Assembly: GCA_019419895.1 (NCBI GenBank)
Contig: JAHZIE010000025.1
Coordinates: 20,874 to 35,294 of the forward strand
DNA from: Clostridiales bacterium
Lineage (GTDB): Bacteria; Bacillota; Clostridia; Oscillospirales; Acutalibacteraceae
Direction of reading: 5' to 3'
Length of the DNA: 14,421 nt
In this document: positions 11,668 to 14,421 of the stretch, piece after piece
How positions within the stretch are numbered: position 1 is the first letter of the stretch
How the letters are laid out: each line of letters opens with the position of its first letter
Program-made: the position numbers and the translations under genes
The notes under the pieces: generated by a model
Databases searched by the model: none
Seen by the model: only the letters and a program-made list of their open reading frames with translations
What the model was told of the DNA's origin: nothing

Positions 11668-13395
11668 TTATCGAAATAAGATTTTTCCAACATCATAGAC
11701 CTTTGCGTTTCCGTTGATGTCCCGGTAGGAATAGTCATATAAAAAGGCTGTCGTTTCATCCGTTCCTTTTACCGGATTTACCGGATAAACTTCTAAGTGG
11801 ACAATTTTAGAAATCCGCCGAGCCTCCTGTCCGGAAAGCCACGGAACATAATGCTCTATACAGATTTGATTGGCAAAAAAATCTTCAATTTTATCCCGGT
11901 AGATGGAAAAGAGGGAACAACTGGCCCATTCCGGCGGACTTTTCGCGTTTTCCCTGCAAAAGATATCGTGCCTGGCAGCCCAGCAGAAGTTTTGGCTTGC
12001 TCCGTGACTTTTTTTGAAGAAGTCGTAGAGAAAGTTATAGTAGTCATATTTGCCCGCCTGCCGTTCCAACAGGCCCTGTTCAGAAAAAAATAAGGCAAGA
12101 CCCTCAAAGAATTGAAAGGGAGAGTCATATCCCGCCATCGCCATTGGAAGGCAGGACTGGAATCTGCCGCTGTTATAGTACATGTCAACCAAACGTTCCA
12201 CCTTTTTCAGTTTGAGAATGTCGTCATAGGAAAGCCAGCGGGTAGAAAGAACCTCATATGGCGCCCTGCTTTGATACCTGATATCGTATTGCGGCGCTTC
12301 CGCCTCCATTGCCGAGCCTTTTAGAACTTTTAGAAAGCCCAGCTGCAGCATATCAGGCTTCATGGAAAAGACATCGTCAAAAGAGGCGGCAAATGAGCGG
12401 TAATCCTCATAGGGAAGTCCCGCGATCAAATCTGCGTGGATATGCACATTGTGAAGGCTTTGGAGTTTAGCGGTATTGGCGAAAAGCCTGTGGTTATCGC
12501 AGGACCTGCGGATGGAGGAAATTGTTTGGGGATTGGTGGACTGCACTCCAACCTCAAATTGAAAGAGCCCTTCCCGCGCTTGTGAAATCAGCGCGAGAGT
12601 AGATTCATCCAGAATATCCGCCGATATCTCAAAGTGGAAATTGGTCACAAGGTTATCATGGGCAAGAAGATAAGAAAGAATGGCGTTGGCATGCTGTTTG
12701 CTGCAATTAAAGGTGCGGTCCACAAATTTGACTTGAGGCACTTTTGCGGCAAGAAAACGGTCCAGATACTGGCAGGCAAGCTCCACAGGCATGGTGTGAA
12801 CCCCTTTAGTTGCTGAGGAAAGGCAGTAGGTACAGGAAAAAGGACAGCCGCGGGAGGTTTCAAAATATAAAATTTTATGGTGAAGCTCCGGCAGGTCATC
12901 ATAAGCAAAGGGCAGCCTGGACATATCAAAAGGGGGAGCGGAAGGGGTTTGTACAATATGTCCTTCCTGACGGAAAACAATTCCTTTTACTGTAGCGAGG
13001 GGATGTTGATTTTCCAAAGCCGAAAGGAGATCAGAAAAAATCTGCTCTCCCTCTCCGCACATGATAAGATCGACAGCAGGGTTTTCCTCCAAAAAAGAGA
13101 GGGGATGCATAGAAACCTCTGGTCCCCCGCACCAGATTTGCAGCCCCGGAAGCAATTTTTTTAGCTCCCGGCTTAAATTCCTCACTATTTCAACATTCCA
13201 GAGATAACAGGAAAAGCAAAGGACTTCCGGCTTTTTTAAGTAGATATTTCCAAGAATATCGTCAAAATGTTCGTTTATGGTATATTCCGCAATCTGAGGA
13301 GAGAATCCTTGAAGAACCGCATAATTTTTCAGATAGCGGACAGCCAGGTTGGTATGAATATATTTTGCGTTAATTGCCACAAGCAATGTCTTCAT
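11668..13395 (-). CDS. B12-binding-type radical SAM protein, DUF4080 family
   Basis: 575 aa. Residues 1-130 form a cobalamin-binding-like Rossmann domain: MKTLLVAINAKYIHTNLAVR, then FSCYLWNVE, IWCGGPEVS and DLIMCGEGE. The radical SAM core begins at about 175 with ETSRGCPFSCTYCLSS; C184, C188 and C191 are the CxxxCxxC ligands of the 4Fe-4S cluster that cleaves S-adenosylmethionine. EISADIL, FEVGVQSTNPQTISSI and HADLIAGLPYED follow as in the Elp3/MiaB-type core. The rest (about 395-575, from DILKLKKVERLVDMYYNSGR on) is the DUF4080 C-terminal region. I see no DxHxxG cobalamin base-off motif. Substrate and reaction are unknown for this widespread clostridial family; a methyltransferase or RNA/protein modification role would be guesswork. 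AAGGAAAGG precedes the ATG. Apparently monocistronic. Confidence 0.92.
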   Translation of the reverse strand: MKTLLVAINAKYIHTNLAVRYLKNYAVLQGFSPQIAEYTINEHFDDILGNIYLKKPEVLCFSCYLWNVEIVRNLSRELKKLLPGLQIWCGGPEVSMHPLSFLEENPAVDLIMCGEGEQIFSDLLSALENQHPLATVKGIVFRQEGHIVQTPSAPPFDMSRLPFAYDDLPELHHKILYFETSRGCPFSCTYCLSSATKGVHTMPVELACQYLDRFLAAKVPQVKFVDRTFNCSKQHANAILSYLLAHDNLVTNFHFEISADILDESTLALISQAREGLFQFEVGVQSTNPQTISSIRRSCDNHRLFANTAKLQSLHNVHIHADLIAGLPYEDYRSFAASFDDVFSMKPDMLQLGFLKVLKGSAMEAEAPQYDIRYQSRAPYEVLSTRWLSYDDILKLKKVERLVDMYYNSGRFQSCLPMAMAGYDSPFQFFEGLALFFSEQGLLERQAGKYDYYNFLYDFFKKSHGASQNFCWAARHDIFCRENAKSPPEWASCSLFSIYRDKIEDFFANQICIEHYVPWLSGQEARRISKIVHLEVYPVNPVKGTDETTAFLYDYSYRDINGNAKVYDVGKILFR

Positions 13396-13456
13396 AATAC
13401 TGCGCCTTTCCTTCCTAAAACTCTAATAAGAGGATTTATTTTTTTCTAAGCTGTGG

Positions 13457-13462
13457 TATAAT
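13457..13462 (+). promoter_or_regulatory. Promoter (extended -10) of the DUF896 gene
   Basis: TATAAT preceded by TGG (extended -10 TGn). The -35 (TTTATT, about 13435-13440) is weak. It gives a leader of about 105 nt before the TTG start at 13575. Confidence 0.55.
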
Positions 13463-13574
13463 AATATTAAACTTTCAGCCACCAAGAAACTTATCTTAAA
13501 GATTTGATTTCACAAGAACAGGACGGGTTAAACTGGTTTGTAATATAACAGTGACAGAGAAAGAGGTGACTCCA

Positions 13575-13784
13575 TTGGAGCAGAAAAAAATTGAAAGAAT
13601 CAATGAACTTGCCAGGAAGGCAAAGCAGGAAGAGCTGACATTGGAGGAAAAGAAGGAAAGAGAAGTCCTCCGGCAGGAGTATATTCAGAGCTACCGCGAA
13701 AGCATGCGCGCGAGGCTGGAAAATATAATCATAGAACGGCCGGATGGAACACGGGAAAAATTGAAGCATAGGGACAAAAAATAA
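13575..13784 (+). CDS. DUF896 (YnzC-like) small cytoplasmic protein
   Basis: 69 aa. (M)EQKKIERINELARKAKQEEL then TLEEKKEREVLRQEYIQSYR and ESMRARLENIIIERPDGTRE match the Bacillus YnzC/YmzD pattern (IARINELAAKAK…LTEEEK-x-E-x-x-LRQEYL-x-x-(F/Y)R-x-(S/N)M) over the whole length. It folds as a small helical hairpin; the role is not established, though one Bacillus member lies in the lexA/yneA SOS neighbourhood. The TTG at 13575 is chosen because GAGGTG lies 6 nt upstream and the protein then begins where the family begins; a GTG at 13551 is in frame but has no such site. No other gene shares the transcript; a terminator follows. Confidence 0.9.
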   Translation: MEQKKIERINELARKAKQEELTLEEKKEREVLRQEYIQSYRESMRARLENIIIERPDGTREKLKHRDKK

Positions 13785-13800
13785 TTTCATATTGTCATAC

Positions 13801-13845
13801 AAAAAGCAGACCGTTTAGCAAAAAGGGCCTGCTTTTTATTTCTGT
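13801..13845. terminator. Bidirectional intrinsic terminator between DUF896 and dnaC-like genes
   Basis: AAAAAGCAG (13801-13809) pairs with CTGCTTTTT (13829-13837), with CC/GG pairing inside. T-rich tail on the + strand (TTTTTATTTCTG) and TTTTTGTATG on the - strand. It lies between convergent genes ending at 13784 and 13860. Confidence 0.8.
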
Positions 13846-13859
13846 ATTTTTCTTCAGAA

Positions 13860-14421
13860 TCATCCCTGCTGTTTTTGTATCCGTTTCAGCTGCCTGACAT
13901 CACGGCCCCAAAATGGCAGAATATGATAATTTCCGATGATTCGTGAAACAATCCGCTCAGAATATTTTTCTTCCATATCGGCGATAGAAAGATTGGTGTT
14001 GATAATTGTGGGGGAGCCTGACATCAGGCGGCTATTCACAATATTATAAATTGAGGAAATGACAAAGGGAGTGATAAATTCCGTCCCAAGATCATCGAGA
14101 ATAAGAAGATCACAATCCAGGAGAAGCTTCATACTGTCCTGAAAAGGGGTACGCCCAAATCTTTCTTGTTCCAGTTGGCTCATAAAATTTTGAGCGGAAC
14201 CATAAACCACACCGAACCCCTGAGCGATAGCTTCTCTTGCGATTGCAAGGGAAAGGTGGGTTTTTCCCAGCCCTGTAGCGCCTGTCATCAGCAGGCTTTC
14301 GGATTTTCGGGAAAAATTCGCGGCATACTGTTTGCAAAAACGGAAGATACCCTCCATTTTTTTTCTTGGAGAGAGGGCAGTTCCTTCTTCCTGGGAGGCA
14401 GAATAGAAAAAGAGATAGAAA
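13860..14421 (-). CDS. dnaC: DnaC/DnaI-like replicative helicase loader ATPase, 5' end outside window
   Basis: About 187 residues are visible; the frame stays open through an internal ATG at 14357 to the window edge, and the extra residues (FYSASQEEGTALSPRKKMEG) align with the FxLDYY…SPRE-x-M segment of Firmicute DnaC, so 14357 is not the true start. Walker A is GATGLGKTHLSLAIA, Walker B LLILDDLGTE, sensor 1 PTIINTNLS, and SERIVSRIIGN contains the likely arginine finger; the typical RDVRQLK ending is present. These AAA+ proteins load the replicative helicase onto DNA. It is the chromosomal type rather than a transposon IstB, judged from the sequence around SPRE and KSESLL, and no istA lies in view. 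The missing N-terminus should carry the helicase-binding/zinc domain. Confidence 0.9.
   Translation of the reverse strand, partial: FYLFFYSASQEEGTALSPRKKMEGIFRFCKQYAANFSRKSESLLMTGATGLGKTHLSLAIAREAIAQGFGVVYGSAQNFMSQLEQERFGRTPFQDSMKLLLDCDLLILDDLGTEFITPFVISSIYNIVNSRLMSGSPTIINTNLSIADMEEKYSERIVSRIIGNYHILPFWGRDVRQLKRIQKQQG

Noticed and set aside
14110..14357. Start of the DnaC-like protein at the ATG at 14357
   Set aside because: The frame continues upstream without a stop and the extra residues fit the family, so the gene is cut by the window edge.
1..14421. CRISPR arrays, tRNA, rRNA, prophage genes
   Set aside because: No regularly spaced repeats, tRNA-like cloverleafs, rRNA segments or phage structural genes were seen.

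Overview
The window looks like a chromosomal core region of an endospore-forming Firmicute, most likely class Clostridia and probably the Oscillospiraceae/Ruminococcaceae side. The grounds are a complete spoIIAA-spoIIAB-sigF operon, a SpoIID-like/peptidoglycan-binding protein of the type found in clostridia, a DUF896 (YnzC-like) protein, a DUF4080 radical SAM protein, strong GGAGG ribosome-binding sites, TTG starts and T-tailed intrinsic terminators. No rRNA, tRNA, CRISPR array or intact transposase gene is visible. Family names rest on motif recognition by eye; no search was run.

Layout. (1) 3-1543, + strand: the C-terminal end of a probable regulatory-like beta-sandwich protein overlaps by ATGA the start of a SpoIID-like protein with three peptidoglycan-binding repeats; a long hairpin terminator follows. 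(2) 1826-3472, - strand: aldose 1-epimerase (galM) followed by a small P-loop kinase of unknown substrate, probably one transcript from a good promoter at 3534-3562. (3) 3699-4178, +: hotdog-fold acyl-CoA thioesterase with its own promoter. (4) 4357-6981, +: valyl-tRNA synthetase, preceded by a near-consensus extended -10 promoter, two stacked dyads and a 12-bp leader hairpin but no T-box. (5) 6982-7683: a 0.7-kb stretch with no convincing gene, holding the valS terminator, an IS200/IS605-like hairpin and several other stem-loops. (6) 7684-8979, +: folC. (7) 9195-10650, +: the forespore sigma switch, where SpoIIAA (anti-anti-sigma), SpoIIAB (anti-sigma kinase) and SigF act together as a partner-switching module. 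(8) 10825-11590: a small AT-rich accessory island with a divergent pair, an 83-aa XRE repressor (-) and a 120-aa two-TM Cys-containing protein (+), separated by a repeat-rich operator-like region. The repressor gene ends inside a perfect 28-bp inverted repeat. (9) 11668-13395, -: a B12-binding-type radical SAM protein (DUF4080). (10) 13575-13784, +: DUF896 protein. (11) 13860-14421, -: DnaC/DnaI-like ATPase, cut by the window edge.

Most of the window is ordinary core genome. The parts most worth a second look are the XRE/membrane-protein island (11102-11207 operator region and 10796-10862 inverted repeat), the unexplained structured region before folC (7036-7683), the valS leader (4198-4326), and the split arrangement of the first two reading frames.
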